Source: a virus. From it: a DNA stretch of 64,000 bases. The stretch is from the IMG/VR virus record IMGVR_UViG_3300007960_000014, positions 20,207-84,206 of that record; one strand, 5' to 3'. The notes under the pieces were generated by a model that saw only the letters and a program-made list of their open reading frames with translations, made no database searches and was not told where the DNA came from. Below, piece by piece: positions 55,144 to 62,917 of the stretch (position 1 is its first letter; every line of letters starts with the position of its first letter). A program made the position numbers and the translations under genes.

Positions 55144-56603
55144 GATAAATAATCCTTCAGCGTTTCAGCACCTTTCTTATCATATTTAGCCATTGAGCCA
55201 TAATAATCCGGTTGCTTCTTTTCGGAAATACCCTTGCTGATGGGTACAGGGCTTTTTTCTATGATTTTTTCGGAGGCAAAGCATCCTAAAGCTAAGCTCA
55301 TCACTAGGTCATCGTTCCTTCCCTTGTCGGCTTGCACCTTGCCGTTTTCGGTTATAATAAAACTCGTAAGTTCGTTAACTGTTCTTTCTGAGTTTATTCT
55401 AATTTCGGATGTTCTTACCGCGTTTTCCATTCGGTTAAGAACAATGTCTCTGTTTTTTACAGTTATTAAAAGCCCTAAGTCGCCTTTATCGTCTTCCCAC
55501 ATGTTCTCATACTCTAGTTCATTGAATAAATCTTCAATCAGAGCGAGACCTAACCCGTTTCTTTCTACTACAACATACGCCAAATTATATAAATTAGCTT
55601 CTTTGTAGATAACTTTTGCAAAATCTCTCAAAGATATCTTGTTTGAGTAAAACTCAGCTACTTGTTCCCCATTGTATAGGTTTATAATATGGAATGCCGA
55701 GTTATCTTTGTTCGTTCCATAAGACGCGTCTGCGCAAAGAACATACTGGTGGAAGGGTACTGGGTCTTTCCACACCCTCATCATGTGAGTATACTTAGAA
55801 TAATAGTGTGGGTTGGTGCCTGCAAGTATTTTTTGTAGTGTGCTACGGTTAAGAAAGGTATCGCCTGTACCCAAGAACTCGCATTCATACTCTTGCAGCC
55901 ACATTCGTTCACCAATATTAGGTCTTATCTCCTCAGCCCACTCATCAGTGTATTCAGGGTGTTCTCTCCAAAAGATATCGATTGCGTGAAAATTATTAGT
56001 TTTCGCTACCGCCTCTGTATACAACTTGTAGTATAGGTTAGAAGTTCCATTTACTGTGGATAGTAGTACCGCCGCGCCACCAGTTGAAATGGTAGGATAC
56101 ACAGCAGCCCAGAATTGCTCCATGTTATCTACGAATGCCGCCTCGTCAACAATCAGCAGCGAGGTAGATTCACCTCTACCAGCTCCAGCAGGCTGAGATT
56201 TAATCTTACTTCCCGTTGAGAACACAATCGTGCTTTTATTTTTCTCTGGAGTTTCGGGCTTTAAGAAGGCGGGAAGGTCTTCATACATTGCAGTGACCCT
56301 TGCCAGGAACGCTTTTGATTCTCGGTCACCGATAGACACCACTAGGATGTTCTTATTGTCTTTAAATATCGCTAACCACAAAGAATACGCACACATGATG
56401 GTAGTAACACCAGCCTGTCTGAATTTTTTAATTATGCTGAACCTGTGGGAATCTATCTCATTTACAATTCTTTCCTGAAATCTGTACAATTCAAAGGGAA
56501 TTATACCTTTAATAGGGTGGACAATGTTCACGTACTTCTTAATGAAATACACGGGGTCCTCCTTACAGGCATGATATTCCTTAATTAATTCGTCACGGTC
56601 CAT
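55128..56603 (-). CDS. Terminase large subunit (T4 gp17-like)
   Basis: A 491-residue packaging motor. ATPase: Walker A region KFRQAGVTT (60-68), without the usual GK-S/T Lys, Walker B LLIVDEAAF (D153, E154), and C-motif STVNG (182-186). Nuclease: D292 (CADASYG), E347 (VVERNG) and D431/D432 (NDDLVMS), as in the RNase H-type domain of gp17. T4 gp17 is 610, so the protein is shorter. It is coupled to portal and has a late-promoter box 3 nt before its ATG. No small-subunit gene was recognised in the window. Confidence 0.95.
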   Translation of the reverse strand: MDRDELIKEYHACKEDPVYFIKKYVNIVHPIKGIIPFELYRFQERIVNEIDSHRFSIIKKFRQAGVTTIMCAYSLWLAIFKDNKNILVVSIGDRESKAFLARVTAMYEDLPAFLKPETPEKNKSTIVFSTGSKIKSQPAGAGRGESTSLLIVDEAAFVDNMEQFWAAVYPTISTGGAAVLLSTVNGTSNLYYKLYTEAVAKTNNFHAIDIFWREHPEYTDEWAEEIRPNIGERMWLQEYECEFLGTGDTFLNRSTLQKILAGTNPHYYSKYTHMMRVWKDPVPFHQYVLCADASYGTNKDNSAFHIINLYNGEQVAEFYSNKISLRDFAKVIYKEANLYNLAYVVVERNGLGLALIEDLFNELEYENMWEDDKGDLGLLITVKNRDIVLNRMENAVRTSEIRINSERTVNELTSFIITENGKVQADKGRNDDLVMSLALGCFASEKIIEKSPVPISKGISEKKQPDYYGSMAKYDKKGAETLKDYLSWILK

Positions 56604-56606
56604 TAA

Positions 56607-56616
56607 TAGTATTTAG
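56607..56616 (-). promoter_or_regulatory. Late promoter of terminase
   Basis: Reads CTAAATACTA on the minus strand (8th base C instead of A), ending 3 nt before the terminase ATG. It lies in the 15-bp gap between divergent terminase and glycosyltransferase genes. Confidence 0.5.
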
Positions 56617-56618
56617 AT

Positions 56619-57314
56619 ATGAAGAAACTAGCTTTTATTCCAACTCGTGAGGAGAAAGAATACGAAATTTGCTCTTTTTTAAAAGAAGCAGGTTTTGAAG
56701 TTCATCTCCTCGTCAACAAAAAAAGTATTTTTGAAGCGTATGCTAACGCATTATCGGAGCATGACGTTAAAAAAGACGATATCGTCGTTATGTGCCATGA
56801 TGATATTCAAATCCTTTCTAATCATAGTGTATTTAATGAAATTTTAGAAGCAAATCTTTCACTAGAAAAAGCAGGATTTGTCGGAGTGGCAGGAACACAA
56901 CTCCTTCAAAGAAGTGGTGTTTGGTGGGAAGGCTTAAACCATGGTGCTCCTGTTAGCCCTATGAACCCACTACACGGGTGCGTATACCACGGGGACAGCA
57001 TTCATAACATGTCTCCAACTTATTACGGTGGTTTTGGCAGAGCAGTAGTTATGGATGGAGTTTTCCTCGCAGCAAAAGGAAGTACTTTGTTTTCAATTGG
57101 TCTAAGTAAGCCTCCGTACTTAAAAGGAAATTGGGATTTTTATGATATCTTGTATACGTTCAAAGCTTTTAAGAAGGGTCTTGATAATAGAGTTGTTCCC
57201 ATCAGTATTCTTCATAAATCCCACGGTATGGGAATCCAACAGGACTCATGGAAAGAGAACAGAGAAGCTTTTACGCAACGATTCTCTGACCACTTACCTG
57301 CAGCGATACCCTAA
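56619..57314 (+). CDS. GT-A glycosyltransferase-like protein
   Basis: A 231-residue protein. The N-terminal strand-helix set (KKLAFIPTREEKEY, then VHLLVNKKSIFEAY) precedes DDIVVMCHDDIQIL, where H60-D61-D62 resembles the DxD nucleotide-sugar site. FGRAVVMDGVFLAAKGSTL (D146) and GNWDFYDILYTF followed by HKSHGMG (H203) match the acceptor and late metal-ligand positions of small single-domain transferases. It may glycosylate virion proteins, DNA or host glycan; the target is unknown. It is divergent from terminase across only 15 bp, and its stop abuts that of the convergent SLOG-like gene. Confidence 0.7.
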   Translation: MKKLAFIPTREEKEYEICSFLKEAGFEVHLLVNKKSIFEAYANALSEHDVKKDDIVVMCHDDIQILSNHSVFNEILEANLSLEKAGFVGVAGTQLLQRSGVWWEGLNHGAPVSPMNPLHGCVYHGDSIHNMSPTYYGGFGRAVVMDGVFLAAKGSTLFSIGLSKPPYLKGNWDFYDILYTFKAFKKGLDNRVVPISILHKSHGMGIQQDSWKENREAFTQRFSDHLPAAIP

Positions 57315-57815
57315 CTACTCCTCGTAAAAAAATTGAATATGTCTATCCTCAGGTGTCACGCTACAAATAGCGTCCACCTGGGATAGCAGATTTGATTTTT
57401 TACTGGTATTGGCTTGTATGCTTAATATTTTACTGCTGTTATCATCTATAAACCTGATGGCTTCATCCATTAGGGTATTTTTTTGGGATATTTCGTCGGA
57501 TTCGTTCATCACTATCACATTTTTAGCGTCCATACAGGCTTGATGTATCATCGCTTTGTATTTTGGGTCTGCGACGTGCATAAAATCTTTATGAGGAACA
57601 ACAAGAATGTACGGAACCTCTATCATATTTAAAATGGCAAGCATTTCATGGCATACTCCCTCTGTGGGAATCATATAAATCAGGTTCGCTTTAAGATGCT
57701 CTAGCAAATGCATTATTTTTTTTAGAGCAATACCTCTTTTTTTCGTAGAATATCCTTTTCCTAGCTTAGGGAAGGTCTCTTCCCCAAAAACACCAAGAAT
57801 TTTTTCTCTTTGCAT
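57315..57815 (-). CDS. SLOG/YspA-like Rossmann protein
   Basis: A 166-residue protein. The pattern is that of SLOG-superfamily proteins (DprA/YspA/DUF1273 type): an alpha/beta core with YMIPTEGVCHEMLAI (residues 48-62), then PYILVVPHKDFMHV, then a helix and KNVIVMNESDEISQKNTLMDEA. Such proteins bind nucleotides or nucleotide-derived ligands. Role in a phage is unknown; a ligand sensor or nucleoside-handling enzyme are both possible. The start at 57815 is 2 nt from a late-type box and shares the divergent promoter with the basic protein gene. Confidence 0.55.
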   Translation of the reverse strand: MQREKILGVFGEETFPKLGKGYSTKKRGIALKKIMHLLEHLKANLIYMIPTEGVCHEMLAILNMIEVPYILVVPHKDFMHVADPKYKAMIHQACMDAKNVIVMNESDEISQKNTLMDEAIRFIDDNSSKILSIQANTSKKSNLLSQVDAICSVTPEDRHIQFFYEE

Positions 57816-57817
57816 AC

Positions 57818-57827
57818 TATTATATGT
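57818..57827 (-). promoter_or_regulatory. Late-type promoter of the SLOG-like gene
   Basis: Reads ACATATAATA on the minus strand and ends 2 nt before the ATG at 57815. It is divergent to the box at 57831-57840. Confidence 0.5.
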
Positions 57828-57830
57828 ACC

Positions 57831-57840
57831 CTAAATAATC
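57831..57840 (+). promoter_or_regulatory. Late-type promoter of the basic protein gene
   Basis: Reads CTAAATAATC on the plus strand, consensus except the last base, ending 3 nt before the ATG at 57844. Confidence 0.6.
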
Positions 57841-57843
57841 TAT

Positions 57844-59127
57844 ATGTCACGTAATAATAGTCCCTCCGAACAAATAATCGATGAGATTGTTGCAAAAGTT
57901 CTTGCCGCTCCTATTACAATACCTCTTGGTATGGCGGGAGCCATAATTAAGTCCGCAGGAAAAGCCGGGGCTAAGGGTGTTGGCGCTGCTGGAGATGTCG
58001 GTGCTGCTGCAAGAAAAGCCACGACCGACACTGTCGGACTTACCAAAACTCCTGCAGAGCAGCAACAAGCCCAAAAAGCGAAGAGAGAGAAGCTTATTAC
58101 TAAACAGCTCAAAAAAGACCCTAAAAAAGCCGCAGAAATGAGTAAAGCTATTGAACCCACAGAGAAAACTAGCATGGAATCATTAAAAACACACCTTGAT
58201 GGAAATTTTGAGCTCTTCGTAGAGAATATTTTAGATGAAACTAGACTAAAGCCAGCTGACACTCCTCAAGGAAAATTCCAACGCGCAGAAAGTGCTAAGA
58301 GAGAGGCTGAGCAACGAGGAAAATCTGATGCCGAACAGCGCCAGATAGTTGCAAATAGAACTAAAGAAAGACAGCAAGGAACTCCTGCCGCAAAGATGCA
58401 AGCCAAAAAAGAGCTAAGACCTCTTAAAGCCAGGGATGTTAAAAAAGCTACTGCAGGTGTTGTAGGCAGAGCGGCTCAAAGAGTTGGTCAAGCCGAAGCA
58501 TCAGCAAAAGAGGCTAGAAAAGAAGCCACTCAAGCTAAAGCTGAATCAGACAAAGCAAGACAGAAAAACATAAAAGTAACTCAAAGAGCTCAAGCTTCCG
58601 CAGAAAGAAGAGCATCCGCAGCAGAAAGAAAATCCGCCTCCGAAGTTGCAGCTACTAGAGCTCAAAGAGAAAAATCAGCAGCTCGTTACAAAAAAGCTAA
58701 AGCTCGCATGACAGGAAAAAGCGATGCTTTCTTTAGAAAGAACAGACCTGAGTACAAAGAAATAGCTGCTAAGAAAGAAAAAGAACTTACCAAAGCAAAA
58801 GCAGAAGCTAAGTATGCTCCTAAACTTGCTAAAGCTGAAGCAAGAGGGGAGCGCAAGGCTGCGATGGCTAGATTTAAAGGTACCGAAGGCGGAATCGTTA
58901 GACGAGGCATTCGCAAAGCCCTTGGTAGAGAAGAGAAATTCCAGAGAAGACTAGCCCAGTACGGCTCTGAAAAGTTTGGTGGTGGAGTTGCCGCTCGCCA
59001 AGCTGCTTCGGAAAAAGCACAACAAAGAAAAGAAGAAGCTACGAAGAGAGCAAGCGAGAAAATCGTTGGCGAAAGCAAACGAGGCAGACTCGATTCTCTT
59101 ATCCGAGAGGGAGCGACTCGTCAATAA
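57844..59127 (+). CDS. Long Lys/Ala/Glu-rich basic helical protein
   Basis: A 427-residue protein. After a hydrophobic Gly/Ala-rich segment (LAAPITIPLGMAGAIIKSAG, residues about 20-40) the rest is almost continuous charged helix rich in Ala, Lys, Arg and Glu (AKEARKEATQAKAESDKARQ), with repeated AERR/AERK units around 250-275. Composition resembles histone-H1-like or core/DNA-binding proteins. It is alone on the plus strand among minus-strand late genes, with a late-type promoter, so it is probably made late. Function unknown; a packaged DNA-binding protein is inferred. The 3' end overlaps the gp14-like gene by 29 bp. Confidence 0.5.
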   Translation: MSRNNSPSEQIIDEIVAKVLAAPITIPLGMAGAIIKSAGKAGAKGVGAAGDVGAAARKATTDTVGLTKTPAEQQQAQKAKREKLITKQLKKDPKKAAEMSKAIEPTEKTSMESLKTHLDGNFELFVENILDETRLKPADTPQGKFQRAESAKREAEQRGKSDAEQRQIVANRTKERQQGTPAAKMQAKKELRPLKARDVKKATAGVVGRAAQRVGQAEASAKEARKEATQAKAESDKARQKNIKVTQRAQASAERRASAAERKSASEVAATRAQREKSAARYKKAKARMTGKSDAFFRKNRPEYKEIAAKKEKELTKAKAEAKYAPKLAKAEARGERKAAMARFKGTEGGIVRRGIRKALGREEKFQRRLAQYGSEKFGGGVAARQAASEKAQQRKEEATKRASEKIVGESKRGRLDSLIREGATRQ

Positions 59128-59647
59128 GACTTTCTAAGTCTCTTCTTATCTTACCAGATGCTACTAGGTGGTATACACCGTAGGATTGGAATGCATCTTC
59201 TTGTACCTCAAATACCTCAAACATAAGGTTTTGGAATCTTGGCTGTATAGCATCACCAGGGATTAGCTTACGTCCTAGCTTGCTTTCTATGTACGCCTTG
59301 TTAAACGTGAACGTTTGGTCGTTTGTAAGCTGAATACCAAACTCACTAAGGTCTTCTTGGATTGCTAGAGGCTCGTAATGTCCTCGCACCAAAGTTTTAG
59401 AAAAGTATTTCTTTACCCGGTCTTCTCCGTACAAGTCATCTTTGGTATCCCCATCGGTCTCATACTTGTACACATAGAATTCAGAACCCCCAAGACCGAT
59501 AATCTCTTCATCAACTAAGTTAAACAACGAAATATCAGCGTTGTTTTCATCGAACATGTTAAGAAGCGAGGCGTCCCTGGATAAGGATTCTTCCTCTCCC
59601 ACGGATTCAAATTCGCGGAAGTGCTTCTTGTAGTCGTTCTCCGCCAT
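59099..59647 (-). CDS. Neck protein (T4 gp14-like)
   Basis: A 182-residue protein (T4 gp14 256). The gp14 pattern is clear: FNLVDEEIIGLGGSEFYVYK, then TKDDLYGEDRVKKY, then LSEFGIQLTNDQTFTF, LGRKLIPGDAIQP, LMFEVFEVQED and YGVYHLVASG, as in gp14 of marine T4-like phages. gp14 forms the neck ring under gp13. Here it is almost 50 kb from the gp13-like gene, on the far side of terminase and portal. It begins at the stop of the 154-residue basic protein with 1-bp overlap. Confidence 0.75.
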   Translation of the reverse strand: MAENDYKKHFREFESVGEEESLSRDASLLNMFDENNADISLFNLVDEEIIGLGGSEFYVYKYETDGDTKDDLYGEDRVKKYFSKTLVRGHYEPLAIQEDLSEFGIQLTNDQTFTFNKAYIESKLGRKLIPGDAIQPRFQNLMFEVFEVQEDAFQSYGVYHLVASGKIRRDLESLIDESLPLG

Positions 59648-60111
59648 TAGTCTTTCTCTTTTCCGGTAGAGGCTTGTCTTTGTTCGGATTCTCTACGGCG
59701 AGCAATTTCTTTTGCTCTTGAAACTAGTGAGTCTCTCTCAGTACTCAATGCTTTTCTGTCTTTGCGAAGAACACTAGAATTCCTATCCCAGTTCACTCTC
59801 ATAGCATTTAGCTGTTTTGTAATACCTGAGATTCTAGCTTGGATACCAGGAAGCTTGTCGGAAGGGTCGTTAGATTCTTGAACCCCGTAACGGTCTTTGC
59901 TTCGTACTGTACCAGTCTCATCAGTCTTGAATTTTTTCTTCAACGACGGAACTTGCTTACCCGACTTCTTATATCTCTCAGGAGACGTGGAGGGCTTTAC
60001 ACCTGCTTCTTCTCTCTCTTCAGGAGTAAGTGGCGTAAAGAACTTTTTAATCTTTTTTATCGCACCTTTCACCAGACCGGCTTCTTCTAAAATGTAATCT
60101 ACTTGCCTCAT
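59647..60111 (-). CDS. Basic protein, unknown
   Basis: A 154-residue protein rich in Lys/Arg (KGAIKKIKKFF; RYKKSGKQVPSLKKKFK) with a helical C-terminus (ARISGITKQLNAMRVNWDRN). Residues 6-11 read YILEEA, an L-x-E-type site that the prohead protease could cut. A TTAGGAAA ribosome site lies just before the ATG, which overlaps the upstream stop (ATGA). One of a run of basic proteins; internal head protein is inferred. Confidence 0.5.
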   Translation of the reverse strand: MRQVDYILEEAGLVKGAIKKIKKFFTPLTPEEREEAGVKPSTSPERYKKSGKQVPSLKKKFKTDETGTVRSKDRYGVQESNDPSDKLPGIQARISGITKQLNAMRVNWDRNSSVLRKDRKALSTERDSLVSRAKEIARRRESEQRQASTGKEKD

Positions 60112-60725
60112 TTTCCTAATTTTCCTTTCTTAAGTTTCTTACGACGTTTTTCTTCAGCCTTAGCTTCTTTAGTTCCAGGCTTGATTCCCATGTCTGCGTA
60201 TCCTTTTTCATAGTTTTCGGAAATGCCTTGAGCGTCCCTAGCTGCAAGTTTAGCCGCCATAGTTCTAGACTTAAAAGTTTCTGGAGGAGCTTGAGCCATT
60301 TTAGACTCAGGCTTGATAGCACCTTTTCTTATGCGTCTTAGTTTATTTGCCATAATTTTACGAGTTCCGGCTGCAATCGCAGTGCCCTTCTTCAAGCTAC
60401 CGCTATACTGTTTTTCAACGACTACAAACTCTCCACGGGACATGCCTTCTTCAAAGTTTTTAACTTCGCTACCGTAGCTTACTTTACGCTGCTTACCGTA
60501 ATCAGAGTTTTTCTCATAGTCAGGACCCGTGTGCGCAGTGTACTCTTCCCCTTGATTGTTCACACCAATGGCTACATCACCAGGGACGGTCATTTTCGTC
60601 CAAGGAGCTTTTACATTAGTCTTAGAAATAGGGTCGTTAGCCTTCTCCTTTTTCATTTTTGTTTTTTTACCTTTAGCCTCATACGCTTCAGATAGCGGGT
60701 TGCTTTTGTGATTGAATAAGTCCAT
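60108..60725 (-). CDS. Basic protein with capsid-targeting-like leader, unknown
   Basis: A 205-residue protein from ATG 60725. The start MDLFNHKSNPLSEAYEAKGK has an L-S-E followed by A at residues 11-14, like a T4 capsid-targeting leader cut by the protease. The body is basic (SGSLKKGTAIAAGTRKIMAN; KRRKKLKKGKLGK) with an Ala-rich helix before the tail. The chosen ATG is 2 nt past a perfect late-promoter box; an upstream in-frame ATG at 60773 lies inside the 57-residue frame. Probably internal or DNA-binding virion protein (inference). Confidence 0.5.
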   Translation of the reverse strand: MDLFNHKSNPLSEAYEAKGKKTKMKKEKANDPISKTNVKAPWTKMTVPGDVAIGVNNQGEEYTAHTGPDYEKNSDYGKQRKVSYGSEVKNFEEGMSRGEFVVVEKQYSGSLKKGTAIAAGTRKIMANKLRRIRKGAIKPESKMAQAPPETFKSRTMAAKLAARDAQGISENYEKGYADMGIKPGTKEAKAEEKRRKKLKKGKLGK

Positions 60726-60727
60726 AT

Positions 60728-60737
60728 TATTATTTAG
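60728..60737 (-). promoter_or_regulatory. Late promoter of the 60725 gene
   Basis: Reads CTAAATAATA on the minus strand, exactly consensus, and ends 2 nt before the ATG. It overlaps the stop codon of the 57-residue frame. Too close to the ATG for a ribosome site. Confidence 0.6.
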
Positions 60738-60903
60738 TGTCTCTAGTTTGTTTTTTGCTCTCTTCTCCAGCATAAACTTCAGGGTCTATCCCTTTTCGCA
60801 GTTTAATTCTCCGTCGCGTAGCCTTCTTTGCAGATTCGTCCTTCTCAGCATCAGTAGTTGTACCTTGCTCAGTTTCAAAAAGTATTTTACCTATTATCTT
60901 CAT
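60730..60903 (-). CDS. Small basic hypothetical protein (57 aa)
   Basis: A 57-codon frame between 60725 and 60935, basic and helical (KDESAKKATRRRIKLRKGID). The frame stays open for 18 codons upstream of the ATG (YTTRKKIREKIAKDK), overlapping the end of the 63-residue gene, so a non-ATG start or a shift at the AAAAAAA tract are possible but unproven. It fills the only gap in this run of small basic genes. Confidence 0.45.
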   Translation of the reverse strand: MKIIGKILFETEQGTTTDAEKDESAKKATRRRIKLRKGIDPEVYAGEESKKQTRDTK

Positions 60904-60934
60904 CTTATCTTTTGCGATTTTTTCGCGAATTTTT

Positions 60935-61126
60935 TTACGAGTCGTATACTCGTCCTACGTTTTCCGAACCTAATTTTCCGGCAAGTGATTCAAGCTTTCC
61001 AGGCTTTTTCTTAAAGTGTTTTTTCATCGCAGCTTTTTCCTTATCCTTAAGGTCTCTCATATCAGATAATTTTTTCTTAGCAGTTTTAATCGTGCGACTT
61101 TCTTCGATAATTCCGATAGGTTTCAT
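60935..61126 (-). CDS. Small basic protein (63 aa)
   Basis: A 63-residue protein, highly Lys-rich (ESRTIKTAKKKLSDMRDLKD; AMKKHFKKKPGKL), helical. It starts immediately after the 266-residue gene. No family recognised. Part of the basic-protein run. Confidence 0.5.
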   Translation of the reverse strand: MKPIGIIEESRTIKTAKKKLSDMRDLKDKEKAAMKKHFKKKPGKLESLAGKLGSENVGRVYDS

Positions 61127-61127
61127 A

Positions 61128-61928
61128 TTAGCAATTCCATTTACGTAGTGATTTGTTTATTCTAGAATCAGGGTCATTTGCAGTCTTTGCAGATGTTAGT
61201 CTTTTTTTCATACCGCTCATTCTAGCACAAAATGATTTGCGGCGCTTAGCAGATTTGCTTCCCTTCTTTAGCTTAGATGGCTTCGTAGTGACAGCAGTTT
61301 TTAGCTTAGAGCCAGGGTTCGCAGCTCGATAAGAAGCTACTCCTTTTTCGTTCAGACCACCTTCAGGGTTCTTGCCAGCTTTACGTTGCCACGCAGGGGA
61401 TTTGGCTTCTCTTAGATGCTCACTTAGAGATTTTTTCTTTTTTCCTTTTTTTCCTCCAGGCGTGACCTTTCCACTGCATACAGCAGAGGCATACATGTTG
61501 GCATAGGCAGATGGATAAACTTTAAATTTTCTTTTGGCTGCTGATTTCCCTTTCGGACATAGCTTGCCTTCAACGACGCGATATTCTTTCATAGTTTTAA
61601 CATTAGTAGGTTTAGGTCCTGTATTTCCAGCAGCTCTCTTTCGTTGAACAGCTGAACGTTTCTGTGATTTAGACATAGAAGCAGCTTTAGAAGATGGCAC
61701 ACATTTCGGATAGCCTTTACGTTTCTCTCCTTTCTGCCGTCCGCAGGGCTTATAACCTCCGCCTTTCTTAGGAGCTCCGATATCAACCCATTTTTCTGCA
61801 ACCCATTTGCGCAGGTCTTCGGTCAACTCCCCCCGCTTTTTCATGTCCAAGGCGATAGCAACCGCTTGCTTTTGTGGTTTACCTTCTTTCTTTAGAAGAC
61901 GGATTTTCCCTGAAACTGTCTTAGCCAT
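61128..61928 (-). CDS. Basic Cys-containing protein, DUF5872/DUF6321-like
   Basis: A 266-residue protein. Two recognisable parts: residues about 40-95 (KWVDIGAPKKGGGYKPCGRQ then KGYPKCVPSSKA) match the DUF5872 pattern, and about 170-266 (SPAWQRKAGKNPEGGLNEKG, VASYRAANPGSKLKTAV, RRKSFCARMSG, NDPDSRINKSLRKWNC) match DUF6321, seen in many large environmental phages. A KFKVYPSAYANMYASAVC segment joins them. Function unknown; probably a DNA-binding or internal virion protein. First gene after the terminator, with a late box 1 nt before the ATG. Domain names are from memory. Confidence 0.65.
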   Translation of the reverse strand: MAKTVSGKIRLLKKEGKPQKQAVAIALDMKKRGELTEDLRKWVAEKWVDIGAPKKGGGYKPCGRQKGEKRKGYPKCVPSSKAASMSKSQKRSAVQRKRAAGNTGPKPTNVKTMKEYRVVEGKLCPKGKSAAKRKFKVYPSAYANMYASAVCSGKVTPGGKKGKKKKSLSEHLREAKSPAWQRKAGKNPEGGLNEKGVASYRAANPGSKLKTAVTTKPSKLKKGSKSAKRRKSFCARMSGMKKRLTSAKTANDPDSRINKSLRKWNC

Positions 61929-61929
61929 A

Positions 61930-61939
61930 TCTTATTTAG
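61930..61939 (-). promoter_or_regulatory. Late-type promoter of the basic-protein run
   Basis: Reads CTAAATAAGA on the minus strand, one base off consensus, ending 1 nt before the ATG. It restarts transcription just after the terminator. Confidence 0.5.
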
Positions 61940-61942
61940 GTA

Positions 61943-61984
61943 TAATAAAAGAATAAGAGCCCAGATATTATCTGAGCTCTTTAA
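61943..61984 (-). terminator. Terminator after the 298-residue gene
   Basis: A palindrome AAGAGCTCAGATA / ATCTGGGCTCTT (61955-61981) forms a 12-bp stem with one wobble pair, followed leftwards by ATTCTTTTATTAT. It lies 20 bp past the stop codon at 62001. An A/T tract flanks the other side too, so it may work in both directions. Confidence 0.85.
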
Positions 61985-62000
61985 AAAAATTAGATATTTA

Positions 62001-62897
62001 TTAGCTATAATCGTGTCGGTTTATATCGTAATGAACAATTTGCTTTCCAGCTCTAGGCATGTAACCTAGTGGATTAGTAGCTGCGTCATAATAGGACCAG
62101 TGGTATAGATTAGCACCCGTTTGGACGGCTACGCCTAAACCATCTAATAGGTCGAATACATCTTGGGTCGTATCGTCCGCAGCAGCGTAAGCTCCACTCT
62201 TCACTGCATAACCGCCATTAAATATATCCCATTCCGTGAGGTTACTACGAGGGGATAGTTCTGGGAAAATGTTCCATTCATAACCCATGAAGACAGAATA
62301 CTGATTCCATATGTCTGGCTGATTAATATATACGCCTGACGCTACGCAATAGTATGTGTATACTTCCTCGGCCTGAGAAGCAGTGAAATCACTGTTGTCC
62401 CATGGTCTACGATTGAAATATTTTTGAGTGGTTTTTATAGAACCGCCCGGACCTAGAGTTCCGGTGACAAGAGTTCCGTATGAGATACCGTTAGCATCGG
62501 CACTTGCGGGATAAACAGTAAACTTCTGCGGTTGAGTGTAAGACGAGGTAGTGTATCTGTCGTATGACTTCGTCGCAGTGTAGGTTACATTTATCTTAGC
62601 AGCTAGCGCTGTGTGGTATTGATAACCAGATACAACGTTAACGGCAGGAACAAATCCTGATAGCGCAAAGTCAGCGTTACTTAGACGCGCACGCGACATT
62701 CTAGGATATCTAAAGTACTCTACTTCCATCGACTGGGTTTCGATAAACCATGGACCTGAAGAGTCTAAAGTTCCAAGACCGCTAGCGGCACCGCTAACGG
62801 CTGGAATCCCGGATGCGTTTCCGGTATAGCCTCCGCCACCTGATACATTCCAGGTAGTAGAGTTGGGGACTGAAGGGGTGGGTGCTGGTAAAGGCAT
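62001..62897 (-). CDS. Unknown virion-type protein, first late gene at the right end
   Basis: A 298-residue protein. A Pro/Ser/Gly-rich start (PLPAPTPSVPNSTTWNVSGG) is followed by beta-rich, aromatic sequence (NVTYTATKSYDRYTTSSYTQ, EVYTYYCVASGVYINQPDIW). No cysteine-rich or catalytic motif. It stands as a single gene between a perfect late promoter and a terminator, so it is probably expressed strongly, as for a major decoration or fibre protein (inference). Ribosome site AGGAG lies 13 nt before the ATG, a long spacing. Confidence 0.5.
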   Translation of the reverse strand: MPLPAPTPSVPNSTTWNVSGGGGYTGNASGIPAVSGAASGLGTLDSSGPWFIETQSMEVEYFRYPRMSRARLSNADFALSGFVPAVNVVSGYQYHTALAAKINVTYTATKSYDRYTTSSYTQPQKFTVYPASADANGISYGTLVTGTLGPGGSIKTTQKYFNRRPWDNSDFTASQAEEVYTYYCVASGVYINQPDIWNQYSVFMGYEWNIFPELSPRSNLTEWDIFNGGYAVKSGAYAAADDTTQDVFDLLDGLGVAVQTGANLYHWSYYDAATNPLGYMPRAGKQIVHYDINRHDYS

Positions 62898-62917
62898 TGG
62901 GTGTTATAATCTCCTGT

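Noticed and set aside
57840-58262. A 140-residue minus-strand frame rich in hydrophobic residues
   Set aside because: It is antisense to the Lys/Ala-rich gene; reversed AAG/GCT codons always give Leu/Ser/Ala-rich 'membrane' sequence. No promoter or ribosome site.
58686-59078. A 130-residue minus-strand frame
   Set aside because: Also antisense to the basic protein gene, with the same composition artefact.
60903-60960. Second programmed frameshift at the AAAAAAA tract after the 63-residue gene
   Set aside because: The zero-frame stop overlaps the tract start, and the open stretch before the ATG is only 18 codons; evidence is too thin.
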